A stretch of DNA of 64,000 nucleotides from Pseudoalteromonas sp. UG3-2 (GCF_037120705.1 NZ_JAWLJU010000002.1:2351001-2415000), one strand, 5' to 3'; positions 44,247 through 56,715 are shown, numbered from the stretch's first letter. Notes: generated by a model from the letters alone, not told the origin. Translations and numbers: made by a program.

Positions 44247-46136
44247 ATGACACATTGGTTACGTCGTGTTGTAGTGGGCAGCTTATGCGCAGTAAGCAGC
44301 TTGTGCACTGCAGCCAGCACACTTGACGATTTTAAACAGGCTGAGCGGATAGCTTGGTCTGGCAATTATAGTAATTTTAAAGCGGCCATTGCGCAGCTCG
44401 ACCATCCGTTAAAACCCTATGTTGAAATGGCGTTTTATAAACGTCACCCGCGATTACGCTACCAACAAGAAATAGAACACTTTCTGACAGTCTATGAGCA
44501 TACGCCGTTGGAGTGGCCGGTGCGCTCCGCATGGCTAGAATACTTACAGCGGCATGAGAAAAAAGCCCGTTACATCGAATTTTATCGAGAGACCAGTGAT
44601 GCCGAAAAGCAGTGTACGTATTTGCAGTATCAGCTGGATTTAGGCGCACTACAAAAACCTATTCTGGATCAGGTTGCTGATATATGGACCGTCGGTAAGT
44701 CGCAGCCACGAGCCTGTGATGAACTTTTCTCGAAATGGCAACAAGCCGGTTATCGTACCCCGGAAATAGTGTGGCAGCGGGTAACCAATGCGGCACAACA
44801 TGGCCAGACTTCCTTATTGCGTTATTTAGCGACCTTGCTGCCAGCAGAGCAGGCCTACTTAGCCACCCTGTATAAAAAGGTGCGCCAAGACCCCAGTGCC
44901 GCTGCTGGTTTATACCGCTTCAAAAAACGCTCAGCGAAAGAAGCCGAAATCGCGGTGTATGGCGTGCGGCGGCTGATTTGGCGTGATCCTGACTTAGCAT
45001 TAAGAGCATGGCAAAAAATGCAAGGCATGTTTCGCTTTACCCAGTCGCAAAAAGACAGTGTTGCGTATCGCTTTGCTTTAGCTTTGGCATCAAAGGGTCA
45101 TGAGGATGCTAAGTTCTGGCTCAATAAGGTGCCCAAGCAAATGCAGGATAAAACCCTGCTACAGTGGTTGATGAGTAACATGCTCAAAGAGCAGGATTGG
45201 GCGGGGATCTCAGCCTTGTTCGTTGGCCGTGAACAATTAAGCAATGGTCAACAGTATTGGCTGGCCTTTAGTTTGGCGCAGCGGCAACAGCTCAGCGAGG
45301 CCAATGCTATTTGGCAACGCCTTGCGAAAGAGCGCGATTATTACGGCTTTTTAGCGGCAGCACGCTTGGGGCAACCAATATCGCTGAATGCTGAGCCGTT
45401 GAATGTTGACTCTGGGTTATTACGTCAGGTGTCGAATGCCCCTGGGTTTAAGCGAGCTCGGGCATTGTACGAATTAGAACGCTACACTCAAGCGCGCAGA
45501 GAGTGGAACTACTTAACCAATACATCAAGCAAAGAAGAGAAGCTGGCCGCCTCCATCTTAGCGGCGAAGTTTGACTGGTACGACAGCACGATTTTTACCT
45601 TAGCCCAGATCAAGGCATGGAATTACGTCGATCTACGTTTCCCGCTGGCATTCAAAGAGTTGTTCGATAAATACAGTAAACGTAATCGCGTCGATATGGC
45701 TTGGAGTATCGCCATTGCAAGGCGTGAAAGCTCATTTGCACCAGATGCCCGTTCGCGCGCTGATGCCCATGGGTTAATGCAGTTACTCCCTAGCACAGCG
45801 AAGTATATTAATAACCGCAAAGGGGTTTCGAAACGGCGCTTATATCAACCCGCAACCAATATTCGATTAGGCACTAACTATTTAGAGTATCTCAAGCGTA
45901 AAAATGCCGGCAATGAGATCCTCGCTACGGCTTCATACAATGCCGGTTATCATCGCATTAAGCGTTGGTTACCGTCAGAGGCTATGCCCGCTGAATTATG
46001 GATTGAGCTGATCCCATACCGCGAGACACGAGACTACGTCAAGAATGTTATGGCCTACCGTCAGGTTTACCATACTAAGCTGGGTCGAGAGGGTAATATT
46101 TTAGCTAGCATATTGGATATGAAAATTGTCAAATAA
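44247..46136 (+). CDS. slt: soluble lytic murein transglycosylase
   Basis: A 629-residue periplasmic peptidoglycan lytic transglycosylase of the Slt70 type. It has a signal peptide (MTHWLRRVVVGSLCAVSSLC plus TAA), a long alpha-superhelical doughnut domain with TPR-like pairs, and a C-terminal lysozyme-like domain with catalytic Glu494 (RRESSF) and GLMQLLPSTA. The ATG at 44247 is preferred because GAAGG lies seven bases upstream. Divergent from fadB. Confidence 0.94.
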   Translation: MTHWLRRVVVGSLCAVSSLCTAASTLDDFKQAERIAWSGNYSNFKAAIAQLDHPLKPYVEMAFYKRHPRLRYQQEIEHFLTVYEHTPLEWPVRSAWLEYLQRHEKKARYIEFYRETSDAEKQCTYLQYQLDLGALQKPILDQVADIWTVGKSQPRACDELFSKWQQAGYRTPEIVWQRVTNAAQHGQTSLLRYLATLLPAEQAYLATLYKKVRQDPSAAAGLYRFKKRSAKEAEIAVYGVRRLIWRDPDLALRAWQKMQGMFRFTQSQKDSVAYRFALALASKGHEDAKFWLNKVPKQMQDKTLLQWLMSNMLKEQDWAGISALFVGREQLSNGQQYWLAFSLAQRQQLSEANAIWQRLAKERDYYGFLAAARLGQPISLNAEPLNVDSGLLRQVSNAPGFKRARALYELERYTQARREWNYLTNTSSKEEKLAASILAAKFDWYDSTIFTLAQIKAWNYVDLRFPLAFKELFDKYSKRNRVDMAWSIAIARRESSFAPDARSRADAHGLMQLLPSTAKYINNRKGVSKRRLYQPATNIRLGTNYLEYLKRKNAGNEILATASYNAGYHRIKRWLPSEAMPAELWIELIPYRETRDYVKNVMAYRQVYHTKLGREGNILASILDMKIVK

Positions 46137-46208
46137 CCATCAAAGGGGCAGCTTAAGCGCATCGCGTCGTTTTTAGTTAGCAGCTATGATAGACTTTATA
46201 ATATGTGA

Positions 46209-47552
<1,344 letters not shown>

Positions 47553-47595
47553 CCTTTAAGATGTTATGTTTATTGCCGCGCAACTGATGCGTATT

Positions 47596-47617
47596 GGGAG
47601 CCTGTCGGCTCCCTTTT
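47596..47617 (+). terminator. intrinsic terminator after pepQ
   Basis: GGGAGCC/GGCTCCC stem with a TGTC loop followed by TTTTAG, between pepQ and yigZ. Confidence 0.8.
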
Positions 47618-47631
47618 AGTTTGGAAGAGTT

Positions 47632-48249
47632 ATGTCAGAGTATTTAATTCCTAATGAAAGCATTAGCCATCACGAGGAAATCAAAAAAAGTACCTTTATC
47701 GTGCATCTGGCGCATACCCCCACCTTGGCCGATGCCAAGGCGTTTATTAAGCAAGTTAATGAGGACTATCCAGATGCTCGCCATAATTGTTGGGCGCATA
47801 TTGCTGGCGCCCCGGGTGGCAGTCATGTGTTGGGTTTTTCCGATGATGGTGAGCCCAATGGCACAGCCGGAAAACCCATGCTGAATGTGCTAATGGGCTC
47901 TGGCATAGGTGAAGTTACGGCAGTCACCACCCGTTACTTTGGTGGGATAAAGCTAGGTACTGGCGGCTTGGTTCGGGCCTATGGCGGGACGCTCAATAAT
48001 GCTCTGGCGCAGTTGCAGACCGTCAAAAAAATCCCCGCCACGACCTTGGTTGGGCAGTCGGACTATGCCATGCAAGGCAATATTGAGCAGTTATTAAGTA
48101 GTCAGTTCACGCTCTTAGACCTACATAAGGATTATGGTGCTAACATTGATTGGCAGCTATCGGTGGACAGTCGTGAAGTGCAAGAAATCATCGATGCTGT
48201 TTATGAATTGACGAATGGTGTTGTATTATTGAAAAAACAGGAGAAATAA
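47632..48249 (+). CDS. yigZ: YigZ/IMPACT family protein
   Basis: A 205-residue member of the IMPACT/YigZ family of unknown biochemical role, with RNA- or GTP-related folds. The signature HNCWAHIAGAP-type block with GFSDDGEPNGTAGKPML and VTRYFGGIKLGTGGLVRAYG is clear, followed by a C-terminal ferredoxin-like domain. It sits between pepQ and trkH, its usual place. Confidence 0.9.
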   Translation: MSEYLIPNESISHHEEIKKSTFIVHLAHTPTLADAKAFIKQVNEDYPDARHNCWAHIAGAPGGSHVLGFSDDGEPNGTAGKPMLNVLMGSGIGEVTAVTTRYFGGIKLGTGGLVRAYGGTLNNALAQLQTVKKIPATTLVGQSDYAMQGNIEQLLSSQFTLLDLHKDYGANIDWQLSVDSREVQEIIDAVYELTNGVVLLKKQEK

Positions 48250-48303
48250 CAGGTCATGACTTGTTATTTTCGCTCTCTTAATGACTAAAAGCGCAGCATA
48301 GAC

Positions 48304-49755
48304 ATGCAATTTCGTACCATAATAAAAATACTTGGGCAGTTAGTAGCTTTATTCAGTATCACTATGGTGCCACCGGCCATTGTGTCTTTGATCTACAAAG
48401 ATGGTGGTGGTGTGCCCTTTGTGTTGGCCTTTATTTTCAGTGTGTTGATGGGGTTGTTTGCCTATTATCCCAATCGCAAGCAGCGCGGCGACTTAAAAGC
48501 CAGAGAGGGCTTCCTTATCGTGGTGTTGTTTTGGCTGGTGCTAGGGAGCTTTGCTTCTTTGCCGCTGATATTTTTAGACAAGCCTAGCCTGTCTTTTGCT
48601 GATGCCGTGTTTGAAGCCTTCTCGGGGCTGACCACCACTGGGGCAACGGTGTTAACCGGTATCGAACACCTGCCTAAGTCGGTGCTGTTCTATCGCCAAC
48701 AGCTGCAGTGGCTCGGTGGTATGGGGATCATTGTTTTAGCGGTAGCGGTGTTGCCGATGCTAGGGGTGGGTGGTATGCAGCTCTATCGGGCTGAAACCCC
48801 GGGGCCTGTAAAAGACTCTAAAATGACACCACGCATAGCCGATACCGCTAAGCACCTGTGGTATATCTATGTGTCGCTAACGGCCGCCTGTACGCTTGCT
48901 TATTGGTTTGCTGGCATGAACTGGTTTGATGCTATCTGTCATGCCTTTGCCACCATTGCGATTGGTGGTTTCTCTACTTATGATGCCTCTATCGGGCACT
49001 TTGATAATCCGTTGATCAATATTATCTGTGTGTTCTTCCTGCTCATTGCTGCGATAAACTTTTCTCTGCATTACGCTGCGGTGTCGAGTCGCAGTATTCG
49101 TGCGTATCTACGAGATCCTGAGTTCAAAGCGTTTTTGTTTATTCAATTGGCGCTGGTGGTTATCTGCTTTGCCGTGCTGTCGTCTAATAATGTCTATGAG
49201 ACCGGCGATGAAACCTTAGATCAGGCTATGTTCCAAGCGGTGTCTATTAGTACTACTGCGGGATTTGCTACCGACAGCTTTGCCAGCTGGCCGTTGTTCT
49301 TACCAATACTGTTAATCTTTTCTAGTTTTATTGGTGGCTGCGCGGGCTCCACTGGCGGTGGTATGAAGGTGGTGCGGGTGTTCTTACTTTATCTGCAAGG
49401 GATCCGTGAGCTTAATCGCTTGGTTCACCCAAGAGCGATTTATTCCATTAAGTTGGGCCGCAAAGCGTTACCCGACAAGGTCGTTGAAGCGGTGTGGGGA
49501 TTTTTCTCCGCTTATGCTCTGGTGTTTGTCATCATTATGATCGCATTATTAGGCACTGGGTTAGACAACATTACTGCGTTTTCAGCAACTGCGGCTTGTC
49601 TTAACAACTTAGGCCCGGGACTCGGTCAGGTGGCCTCTCACTATGGTGACATCAGTGACTCGGCAAAGTGGATACTCACCTTGGCGATGGTATTTGGACG
49701 ATTAGAGATTTTTACCTTATTGGTGTTGTTCACTCCTACCTTTTGGCGCGGCTAG
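48304..49755 (+). CDS. trkH: potassium uptake channel TrkH
   Basis: A 483-residue membrane subunit of the Trk potassium uptake system with about ten hydrophobic segments. Selectivity-filter-like loops are visible (FSGLTTTGATVL, ATIAIGGFSTY, SISTTAGFATDS, AACLNNLGPGL). The cytosolic regulator TrkA is encoded at 51299-52675, so both parts of the system lie within 4 kb. Confidence 0.96.
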   Translation: MQFRTIIKILGQLVALFSITMVPPAIVSLIYKDGGGVPFVLAFIFSVLMGLFAYYPNRKQRGDLKAREGFLIVVLFWLVLGSFASLPLIFLDKPSLSFADAVFEAFSGLTTTGATVLTGIEHLPKSVLFYRQQLQWLGGMGIIVLAVAVLPMLGVGGMQLYRAETPGPVKDSKMTPRIADTAKHLWYIYVSLTAACTLAYWFAGMNWFDAICHAFATIAIGGFSTYDASIGHFDNPLINIICVFFLLIAAINFSLHYAAVSSRSIRAYLRDPEFKAFLFIQLALVVICFAVLSSNNVYETGDETLDQAMFQAVSISTTAGFATDSFASWPLFLPILLIFSSFIGGCAGSTGGGMKVVRVFLLYLQGIRELNRLVHPRAIYSIKLGRKALPDKVVEAVWGFFSAYALVFVIIMIALLGTGLDNITAFSATAACLNNLGPGLGQVASHYGDISDSAKWILTLAMVFGRLEIFTLLVLFTPTFWRG

Positions 49756-49958
49756 CGTTTCTTACTGGGCTGCTCGCTGGCAGCCCAACACCTATCTAGA
49801 CTCAGCCTATGGCAACAAACAATTGCTATCCCTGACGGTTTAACAAAGCGTAGTAGGCGGTTTAGCGCAAAAATCCGTGCTTTTATCTCACTTGGTTTTA
49901 ACTAATCTCTATTTTTATTAATAAAAATTTTAAAAACTCGGATTTTCGGGGTTTTCAA

Positions 49959-50492
49959 ATGTCAATATTTTTACAAGGATTTAACTTGGAGGCGAAAACA
50001 TTGCTTGCCACACGCTTTTCAGATAAAGGGTTTAAAGTGATTAAAGGATTTGCAGCGAGCCAGGAGCCAAGCTCTGGCATGCAGCTTATTGAGCGAAGCG
50101 TATTACAACTTAACAACTTAATTGATGAAGTCGGTTACTTGCACAGTAACGAAGTAGAACTGAGTAACGCTAAGACCTATGACTTATTTCATCAAATTGG
50201 TTGTGAGAGTGGTGCACGTTTCGTGGTACAAGTTATCTCAGAAAATGAGCTATGGCAGAAGCGTCAAATCCCAGCTATTGCCGACTACCAAGAGCTTGAA
50301 GGCTCTGGCTGCCTATATCGCCATGATGTTTCTGGTATTTTGTTTGTTGCTAAGCGCAATAGCGAACCCATGATGCTGTTTGTTGCGGGTGAGGAGCTGG
50401 CGATGCCACTTAGCTCACTTGAAATTCAAAGCCGCATGATGACATTACGTGATGGCGCTTTACTGCTGCGCAGCCATTTCCTAATTAAGTAA
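49959..50492 (+). CDS. unknown protein between trkH and a PilZ protein
   Basis: A 177-residue soluble protein that I do not recognise. It is mostly mixed alpha/beta with segments such as HQIGCESGARFVVQVIS and LYRHDVSGILFVAKRNSEPMMLFVAGEEL; it has two cysteines and no signal peptide or membrane segment. A GGGG-type site precedes the ATG. It is separated by about 200 bases from trkH and 115 from the next gene, so it is probably transcribed alone. Because it lies between potassium uptake genes and a PilZ protein, a lineage-specific role is possible but unproven. Confidence 0.6.
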   Translation: MSIFLQGFNLEAKTLLATRFSDKGFKVIKGFAASQEPSSGMQLIERSVLQLNNLIDEVGYLHSNEVELSNAKTYDLFHQIGCESGARFVVQVISENELWQKRQIPAIADYQELEGSGCLYRHDVSGILFVAKRNSEPMMLFVAGEELAMPLSSLEIQSRMMTLRDGALLLRSHFLIK

Positions 50493-50607
50493 AGGTCTTT
50501 TTCTAGGAAATGGGCTGTTGTATTCGAGATAGAATCGGTTTTTAATACTCTTCTAATAGAACCGCTGCAAGGCCATTGTAGCGTCGTACTCAGGAAGGGT
50601 CGCAGCC

Positions 50608-51288
50608 ATGTTAAAAACTCAGGAAGTAGGGCAAGATACCCTGCTCACTGCCATCAATGCAGGCAGTATTATTGATTTAGAAATTTGCTTGCCGGCAAAC
50701 AGTAAAAGAATAAAAACAGAATACGTCGGCATGCTAAAAGATGCTTACCTAATTCTCAACCACCCAAACCCTAAGCGATTAGGCGCGGCGCTGGACTATG
50801 TTACGGAAGGCACGACAGTGATTGTTAGAGCATTGCTCGAAAACGGTGACGGTCAAGTTATTGCCTTTAAATCGCAAATTAAAGCGGTTTCAGTCCATCC
50901 CGCGCGGCTTATTTTCCTCTACTTACCGGAAAAAATACAAACCTATAAGTTACGCTCAGAAAACCGAGTACCTACGTTAATTCCAGCTCAGTTTCACTGT
51001 GAAGGTGTGAATGATGTTGGTGTCATTAAGGACATCTCTTTAACTGGTTTGCAACTGGACTTGAATTCAGTGGCCCCGGAAAAGGTGGCTGAAGGCACAA
51101 CTTGTGAGGTGTTAATTGCCGGCAAAGAGGGCAATGAAATTGCCCTAGAGGGAAGTGTTCGGCGGATTAAATCTCATGATGATATTTTGGCCCTGGGTAT
51201 TCGTCTTAATTCCAAGCCCGACACCATTCGCGGTGTTTTAAAAGACTACCTTATCGACTTATCTATTTTGCAAGATCAACAAAACTAA
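50608..51288 (+). CDS. PilZ-domain protein (YcgR-like), probable c-di-GMP receptor
   Basis: A 226-residue protein. Residues 10-110 form a YcgR-like N-terminal domain, followed by PilZ with both c-di-GMP motifs: RSENR (116-120, RXXXR) and DISLTG (142-147, D/NXSXXG). Such proteins bind c-di-GMP and change flagellar motor or other surface behaviour. It has no enzyme domain of its own. It converges with trkA, whose stop lies 11 bases away. Confidence 0.85.
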   Translation: MLKTQEVGQDTLLTAINAGSIIDLEICLPANSKRIKTEYVGMLKDAYLILNHPNPKRLGAALDYVTEGTTVIVRALLENGDGQVIAFKSQIKAVSVHPARLIFLYLPEKIQTYKLRSENRVPTLIPAQFHCEGVNDVGVIKDISLTGLQLDLNSVAPEKVAEGTTCEVLIAGKEGNEIALEGSVRRIKSHDDILALGIRLNSKPDTIRGVLKDYLIDLSILQDQQN

Positions 51289-51298
51289 TGAAGGCCAG

Positions 51299-52675
51299 CT
51301 AGACAAACAGGGCGCTGACCTGGAATAGCTTTTCTACCACACCAATTTGTTTTTTATCGATCAGGAACATAATAACGTGGTCGCCAGATAAAATAACCGT
51401 GTCATCATGAGCAATAAGCACGTCTTCATCGCGCACGATGGCGCCAATGGTGGTGCCCACCGGTAGTTTGATGTCTCTGATGGCGCGGCCAACTACCTTG
51501 GAGGTGTTTTCGTCGCCGTGTGCCACCGCCTCTATAGCTTCAGCAGCGCCTTTTCGCAGCGAGTAAACGTTAACAATGTCACCACGGCGCACATGGGTTA
51601 GTAACGCTGAAATGGTGGCCTGCTGCGGTGAAATGGCAATATCAATGTCACCGCCTTGAACTAAATCTACATACGCACCGCGTTGGATCAGTGCCATGGT
51701 TTTTTGCACGCCCATGCGTTTCGCTAGCATGGCGGCCATGATGTTGGCTTCGTCATCGTTGGTGACGGCAATAAAGACATCAACCTGTTCAATATGTTCT
51801 TCAGAAAGGAGCTCTTGATCTGAAGCGTCGCCACTAAAGACCACGGTATTGTCAAGCATTTCTGATAGCTGTGCGGCTCGGGACTGGTTACGCTCAATCA
51901 GTTTAACACTGTGGTTTTTATCCAACGAGCTGGCCAATCCGGCGCCGATATTACCGCCACCGGCAATCATGATTTTTTTATACGAGCGTTCCAGCTTTTG
52001 CAGCTCGTTCATTACTGCGCGAATATGCTTAGTGGCGGCGATAAAAAACACTTCATCATCGGCTTCAATGACCGTGGTGCCAAGTGGCTTAATAGCTTTA
52101 CCTTGGCGGTAAATGGCTGCCACTCGAGTATCGACATTGGGAATGTGCTCTTTTAATGCCGATAAAGCATAACCGACCAACAGCCCGCCATAATAGGCTT
52201 TTACCGCGACCAAAGAGAGCATGCCCTCGGCAAACTGCAGTACTTGTAAGGCGCCTGGATAGTCAATCAAGCGGCGAATATATTGCGTCACCAGTTGTTC
52301 AGGAGCGATGTAGTGATCTACCGGCAAATCGTCATTATGAAACAACTTTTCCCGATACTTTAAATATTGCTCGGAGCGTATCCGAGCAATTTTGGTTGGG
52401 GTATTGAAAATACTGTAGGCCACCTGGCAGGCAACCATATTGACTTCATCGGAGCTGGTTACTGCGATGATCATATCGGCATCTTCAGCACCTGCCTGGC
52501 GTAGAATATCCGGGTGTGCGCTGTGGCCTGTTACGCCTTGCAAGTCATACTTATCTTGCAGCTCTCTTAAGCGCTCGCCATCGATGTCGACGACGGTTAT
52601 TTCGTTTTCTTCACCAACCAAGTTTTCAGCGAGTGTGCCGCCGACTTGGCCGGCGCCTAAGATAATGATCTTCAT
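51299..52675 (-). CDS. trkA: Trk potassium uptake NAD-binding protein TrkA
   Basis: A 458-residue cytosolic regulator of TrkH with two RCK modules, each an NAD-binding Rossmann fold plus a TrkA-C domain. The nucleotide loops are [13 protein letters not shown] (about 7) and [13 protein letters not shown] (about 239), and [19 protein letters not shown] is standard. Normal length. It is the last gene of the def-fmt-rsmB-trkA unit on the minus strand. Confidence 0.97.
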   Translation of the reverse strand: MKIIILGAGQVGGTLAENLVGEENEITVVDIDGERLRELQDKYDLQGVTGHSAHPDILRQAGAEDADMIIAVTSSDEVNMVACQVAYSIFNTPTKIARIRSEQYLKYREKLFHNDDLPVDHYIAPEQLVTQYIRRLIDYPGALQVLQFAEGMLSLVAVKAYYGGLLVGYALSALKEHIPNVDTRVAAIYRQGKAIKPLGTTVIEADDEVFFIAATKHIRAVMNELQKLERSYKKIMIAGGGNIGAGLASSLDKNHSVKLIERNQSRAAQLSEMLDNTVVFSGDASDQELLSEEHIEQVDVFIAVTNDDEANIMAAMLAKRMGVQKTMALIQRGAYVDLVQGGDIDIAISPQQATISALLTHVRRGDIVNVYSLRKGAAEAIEAVAHGDENTSKVVGRAIRDIKLPVGTTIGAIVRDEDVLIAHDDTVILSGDHVIMFLIDKKQIGVVEKLFQVSALFV

Positions 52676-52693
52676 AGTGATTGCAGTCGATTT

Positions 52694-53971
52694 CTATTGT
52701 TGTTTTGTCAACTTGGCGTAGTAAAAGCCATCGTTTCGTCCTGGTAACAGTTGCAGTCCCGGCTCGCTTTGTTCACCCAGTGGCATTAACTCAGCATCGG
52801 GTGTCGCGGCTAAGAACTGCGCAACTTGTTGCTGGTTTTCCTCAGGAAGTACCGAGCAAGTAGCATAGACCAGTGTGCCACCTGGCTTTAGCAATGGCCA
52901 GATATTCTGCATGATCTGGGCTTGCAAATGCGCCAAATTGGCAATATCGCTGGCGCGTCGTAGCCACTTGATGTCGGGATGACGACGGATCACACCGGTC
53001 GCTGAGCAGGGCACATCCAATAAGATGCGGTCAAATTGCTGACCGTCCCACCAACTATCAGGATCGGCGGCATCGCCCTGTTGGCAGGTGGCGCGCAAAC
53101 CAATACGTGAAAGGTTTTGTTGTACCCGCTGCAATCGCTCGGGGTCAGCATCAATGGCAGTGACTTCGGCATCGGCTAGCTCTAAAATATGGCAAGTCTT
53201 ACCGCCTGGGGCGGCACAGGCATCAAGAATGTGTTCACCCTTTTGCGGTGCCAATAGTCGTGCTGCTTTTTGCGCCGCGGCATCTTGCACCGAGCAAGCT
53301 CCCGAGGCGAACTCTGGCAGGTTATACACGTCTTGTGGGGTGAGCAATAAAATGCCATCAGGGTAGTCTTCATCGAGCTCGTATTCGATGCCAGCGTCCG
53401 TCAACAGTTGGGCGTACTGCGAGGTGCTATATTGTGATTGATTTACTCGCAACCACATTGGGGCTTGTTGTTGGTTTGCCTCGAGGATGGCTCGCCAGTG
53501 CTGCGGGTACGCCGCTTTTAACTTATTAATAAACCAGCCAGGGTGGTTGTATAAACAAGCTGGAATAGCCGCTGCGCTGGACTCAAGTGTCTCTTGTTGG
53601 CGTTGAAAGTTGCGTAAAATAGCATTGACTAGGCCTTTCATTCCCGGCGCTCTTAGCGTGCTTAGGGCATTCACGGTTTCTGCCACAGCTGCGTGTGCAG
53701 GCACTCGCATGTGTTGAAGTTGGTAAATACCCACATACAGTAAAAACTGGAATACGCGGCGCTTACCTTTCAGCGGTTGCTCTAGAAGCTGTTGGCAATA
53801 ATGCTCTAACGAAGGTAAGTAGCGTAAAACGCCATAGCAGATCTGCTGTAGTAGCGCTTTGTCTTTGCCATCAAGCTGGCTTGCTGCTAGTGGCAGTTGG
53901 GTGCTCAGTGAAGCGCCTTTATCAACCACTTGAAATAGAGTTTGCGCCGCTAGGGCGCGAACATTGCTCAC
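52694..53971 (-). CDS. rsmB: 16S rRNA (cytosine967-C5)-methyltransferase
   Basis: A 425-residue SAM-dependent enzyme with an N-terminal NusB-like RNA-binding domain (about 1-130) and a catalytic domain. The SAM loop CAAPGGKT and catalytic cysteine in [15 protein letters not shown] are present. It overlaps fmt by four bases and precedes trkA by 18, an operon order shared with E. coli. Confidence 0.96.
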   Translation of the reverse strand: MSNVRALAAQTLFQVVDKGASLSTQLPLAASQLDGKDKALLQQICYGVLRYLPSLEHYCQQLLEQPLKGKRRVFQFLLYVGIYQLQHMRVPAHAAVAETVNALSTLRAPGMKGLVNAILRNFQRQQETLESSAAAIPACLYNHPGWFINKLKAAYPQHWRAILEANQQQAPMWLRVNQSQYSTSQYAQLLTDAGIEYELDEDYPDGILLLTPQDVYNLPEFASGACSVQDAAAQKAARLLAPQKGEHILDACAAPGGKTCHILELADAEVTAIDADPERLQRVQQNLSRIGLRATCQQGDAADPDSWWDGQQFDRILLDVPCSATGVIRRHPDIKWLRRASDIANLAHLQAQIMQNIWPLLKPGGTLVYATCSVLPEENQQQVAQFLAATPDAELMPLGEQSEPGLQLLPGRNDGFYYAKLTKQQ

Positions 53972-54915
53972 GCGTCACCTACCACAGAGCCCATAGCAAC
54001 CCAATCGGCGCGGCCATTGAGAAAATCTTGTGCTGTCATCGGCTTTTTGCCTTGCGGTTGCAGTGATTGAATGGCGAGGGCTTGCTCAGCACAGGCGATC
54101 ACAATACCGTGTTTATCGGCACGCAACACTTCACCGGGTTGGCCTGACTCATTCACCACTTCGGCTTGCCAAATTTTAACACTGTGGCCCGCCATTGAAG
54201 TAAAGCAAACTGGCCAAGGGTTAAATGCGCGAATGTTACGCTCTATTTGTGCGGCGCTTTGCTGCCAATTGATATTGGCTTCTTCTTTACTGAGCTTTTT
54301 AGCGTAGTTAGCGAGGTTATCGTCTTGTTTTTGCGCCTGGGCGTCACCATTTGCAAGCGCTGTAAGGGTATCGAGTAAGGCTGTTGGGCCTAACTCGGCT
54401 AACTTATTATACAAATCGGCACTGGTGTCTTGATTGGTAATCGGGCATCGCGCAATATGGAGCATGTCGCCGGTGTCTAACCCTTCATCCATTTGCATAA
54501 TGGTGACGCCCGTTTCTGTATCTCCAGCCCAGAGTGCACGTTGGATTGGGGCAGCACCACGCCAGCGCGGCAGTATCGAGCCGTGGACATTTAAGCAACC
54601 TAATTTAGGCGTCTCTAAAATCGCTTTTGGTAATAATACCCCATAAGCGACAACCACCATTACATCGGCATTGAGTGCGGCAAGCTCGGCTTGGGCTTCC
54701 GTCGTTTTTAATGATTGCGGCTGCAGTACTGGGAGGTCATGTGCTTGTGCCAGTTGTTTAACTTCGCAGGCTTTTAGCTTTTTTCCGCGCCCAGCAGGGC
54801 GGTCTGGCGGACAGTAAACGGCAACGACTTGATGTTGTGATTGAATAAGCGCGTCTAAGTGGCGGGCAGCAAAATCAGGCGTGCCAGCGAAAACGATGCG
54901 TAAAGGATTACTCAC
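53968..54915 (-). CDS. fmt: methionyl-tRNA formyltransferase
   Basis: A 315-residue enzyme formylating initiator Met-tRNA with 10-formyl-THF. The N-terminal formyl-THF fold ([18 protein letters not shown]) and the active-site block [18 protein letters not shown] are complete, with the OB-type C-terminal domain after it. It overlaps rsmB and follows def by 29 bases. Confidence 0.97.
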   Translation of the reverse strand: MSNPLRIVFAGTPDFAARHLDALIQSQHQVVAVYCPPDRPAGRGKKLKACEVKQLAQAHDLPVLQPQSLKTTEAQAELAALNADVMVVVAYGVLLPKAILETPKLGCLNVHGSILPRWRGAAPIQRALWAGDTETGVTIMQMDEGLDTGDMLHIARCPITNQDTSADLYNKLAELGPTALLDTLTALANGDAQAQKQDDNLANYAKKLSKEEANINWQQSAAQIERNIRAFNPWPVCFTSMAGHSVKIWQAEVVNESGQPGEVLRADKHGIVIACAEQALAIQSLQPQGKKPMTAQDFLNGRADWVAMGSVVGDA

Positions 54916-54944
54916 GAAATACCCTAAAAATCAGTTAGTGGTGA

Positions 54945-55457
54945 TTAAGCCAGCTTGGCGGCAAGCTTAGCTTCTTTTTCAATTTTTTTGCGAATGCGTT
55001 GGCGCTTCAGCGGCGATAGGTAGTCGATAAACAGTTTACCCATCAGGTGGTCCAATTCATGCTGGATGCACACGGCTAACAAACCTTCAGCGTCAAGCTG
55101 GTACTCTTCACCGTGTTCGTTCAGCGCTTTTACGGTCACCGTTTCTGCGCGGTCGACTTTGGCGTATGAGTGAGGCACTGATAAACAGCCTTCTTCGCTG
55201 ATGGTTGAGCCGTCACGCTTAGTGATCTCAGGATTAATAAGTACCCGAGGCTCGTTGCGCTCTTCTGATACGTCGATCACCACAATACGCTGATGAATAT
55301 CAACTTGTGTCGCTGCCAGACCAATGCCGTTTTCATCATACATGGTTTCCAGCATGTCTTTGACTATCTGGCGGGTGTCGTCATTTATTTCTGTAACTGG
55401 ATTTGCGACGGTGCGCAAACGCTCATCTGGGAATCTTAAAACTTCTAGTTTGGCCAT
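54945..55457 (-). CDS. def: peptide deformylase
   Basis: A 170-residue iron/zinc enzyme removing the N-formyl group from new proteins. The three motifs [18 protein letters not shown] and QHELDHLMG supply the metal and catalytic residues. It heads the def-fmt-rsmB-trkA unit, opposite in direction to the LysM gene. Confidence 0.97.
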   Translation of the reverse strand: MAKLEVLRFPDERLRTVANPVTEINDDTRQIVKDMLETMYDENGIGLAATQVDIHQRIVVIDVSEERNEPRVLINPEITKRDGSTISEEGCLSVPHSYAKVDRAETVTVKALNEHGEEYQLDAEGLLAVCIQHELDHLMGKLFIDYLSPLKRQRIRKKIEKEAKLAAKLA

Positions 55458-55584
55458 AATTTCTCTAACTCAATTTATGGTGTAAGCTGTTGTAAGCGAG
55501 TGTATGGTCTTATTTTAGCCATTCAAGTTCCCCTTTAACAGGTTTTGGTGGATAATAAACAAAAATAACCTCAAGGAAGCCATC

Positions 55585-56715
55585 ATGAAATATCCTTTTG
55601 CTGCATTAATGATCGCTAGCTGTACTATTTTCTCCACTCAAGCGGATACCTTGGCGCTGAATGCTCAGGCACCAAAAAGTTATGTGGTGAAAAAAGGGGA
55701 TACATTATGGGATATTTCTAAAATGTATTTACGCTCTCCTTGGAAGTGGAAGCAGTTGTGGCAATGGAATCCAGAAATTAAAAACCCCCATCTGATTTAC
55801 CCAGGTGATAACCTCAAACTTCGTTATGACAGTGAGGGGAATCCAATACTGATGGTGGAAAAACGGTTTAAAAAGCTCAGCCCGCAAGCGCGAGTGGTAT
55901 CGCAAAAAAGTACCGCCATTCCTACCTTGCCACTGCCGCTTATGGAACCTTTCTTACGCTTTGAGCAAACGCTGAGCGAGGAGCAGTTTGATGCTCACCC
56001 CATTGTCTTGGGGGCGAATAAAAACGTCAAAATGAAAACCGAAGGGCACTTACTTTACATTAAGGCCGATTTGGTTCTAGGCGGGCACTATGCCATTTAT
56101 CGTAAAGGTGAGGTTTACACCGATCCTGACAGTAATGAAAAGCTGGGCATTGAAGCGGTATTGGTGGGCTCTGGACGCGTTGTAGAGCAAGGCAACCTGG
56201 CTAATGGCAGACCCGCCAGATTGTTACTGGATAGCGTTAAGCAAGAAGTAAAAGCAGGTGACATTGTGATGCCGATAGCCGCGGGTCAGAGTTTTCCTGC
56301 CCAGTTTGCTATGACTCGGCCTGAGCAAGCAACGGCGGGCAAAATTATAGCCAGTGATAATAAACTGCGTGAGTTTAGTACCATGAGTGTGGTGGTACTC
56401 AATGTTGGTCGTAATGAACAGCTGCAAGAGGGGCACATTCTTGATATCTGGAAGCAATCGCCTACAGTGATAGAAGGGCAGCATGGACCACGTTACATCG
56501 AAGATGCTTCTAGCCTAGAAAAACTGATGACCGAAGTGGGGTCATGGTTTGGCGAAGAGAACGACGATGACAGCGTGGTTTGGCATATGCCCAAGGAAAA
56601 AGTAGGCGAGGTCATGGTGTTTAAGGTTTACGACAAGCTTAGTTACGCCATGGTAGTCAGAACCTCGGAGCCAGTTAGGATTGGTGATAGCGTACAGGTA
56701 ATGGGCCGCGAGTAG
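55585..56715 (+). CDS. exported LysM-domain protein
   Basis: A 376-residue protein with a signal peptide (MKYPFAALMIASCTIFSTQA) followed by one LysM domain (about 33-79: YVVKKGDTLWDISKMYL...WNPEIKNPHLIYPGDNLKL) that binds peptidoglycan. The remaining 290 residues are rich in beta strands and resemble no enzyme I know. It lies directly before dprA and divergent from def, as in other gammaproteobacteria. A GGAAG site precedes the ATG. A cell-envelope role is inferred only from the LysM domain. Confidence 0.85.
   Translation: MKYPFAALMIASCTIFSTQADTLALNAQAPKSYVVKKGDTLWDISKMYLRSPWKWKQLWQWNPEIKNPHLIYPGDNLKLRYDSEGNPILMVEKRFKKLSPQARVVSQKSTAIPTLPLPLMEPFLRFEQTLSEEQFDAHPIVLGANKNVKMKTEGHLLYIKADLVLGGHYAIYRKGEVYTDPDSNEKLGIEAVLVGSGRVVEQGNLANGRPARLLLDSVKQEVKAGDIVMPIAAGQSFPAQFAMTRPEQATAGKIIASDNKLREFSTMSVVVLNVGRNEQLQEGHILDIWKQSPTVIEGQHGPRYIEDASSLEKLMTEVGSWFGEENDDDSVVWHMPKEKVGEVMVFKVYDKLSYAMVVRTSEPVRIGDSVQVMGRE

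Noticed and set aside
49766..49789. GGGCTG/CAGCCC hairpin after trkH as a terminator
   Set aside because: The stem is followed by AACACC, not a T-run, so termination is not supported.
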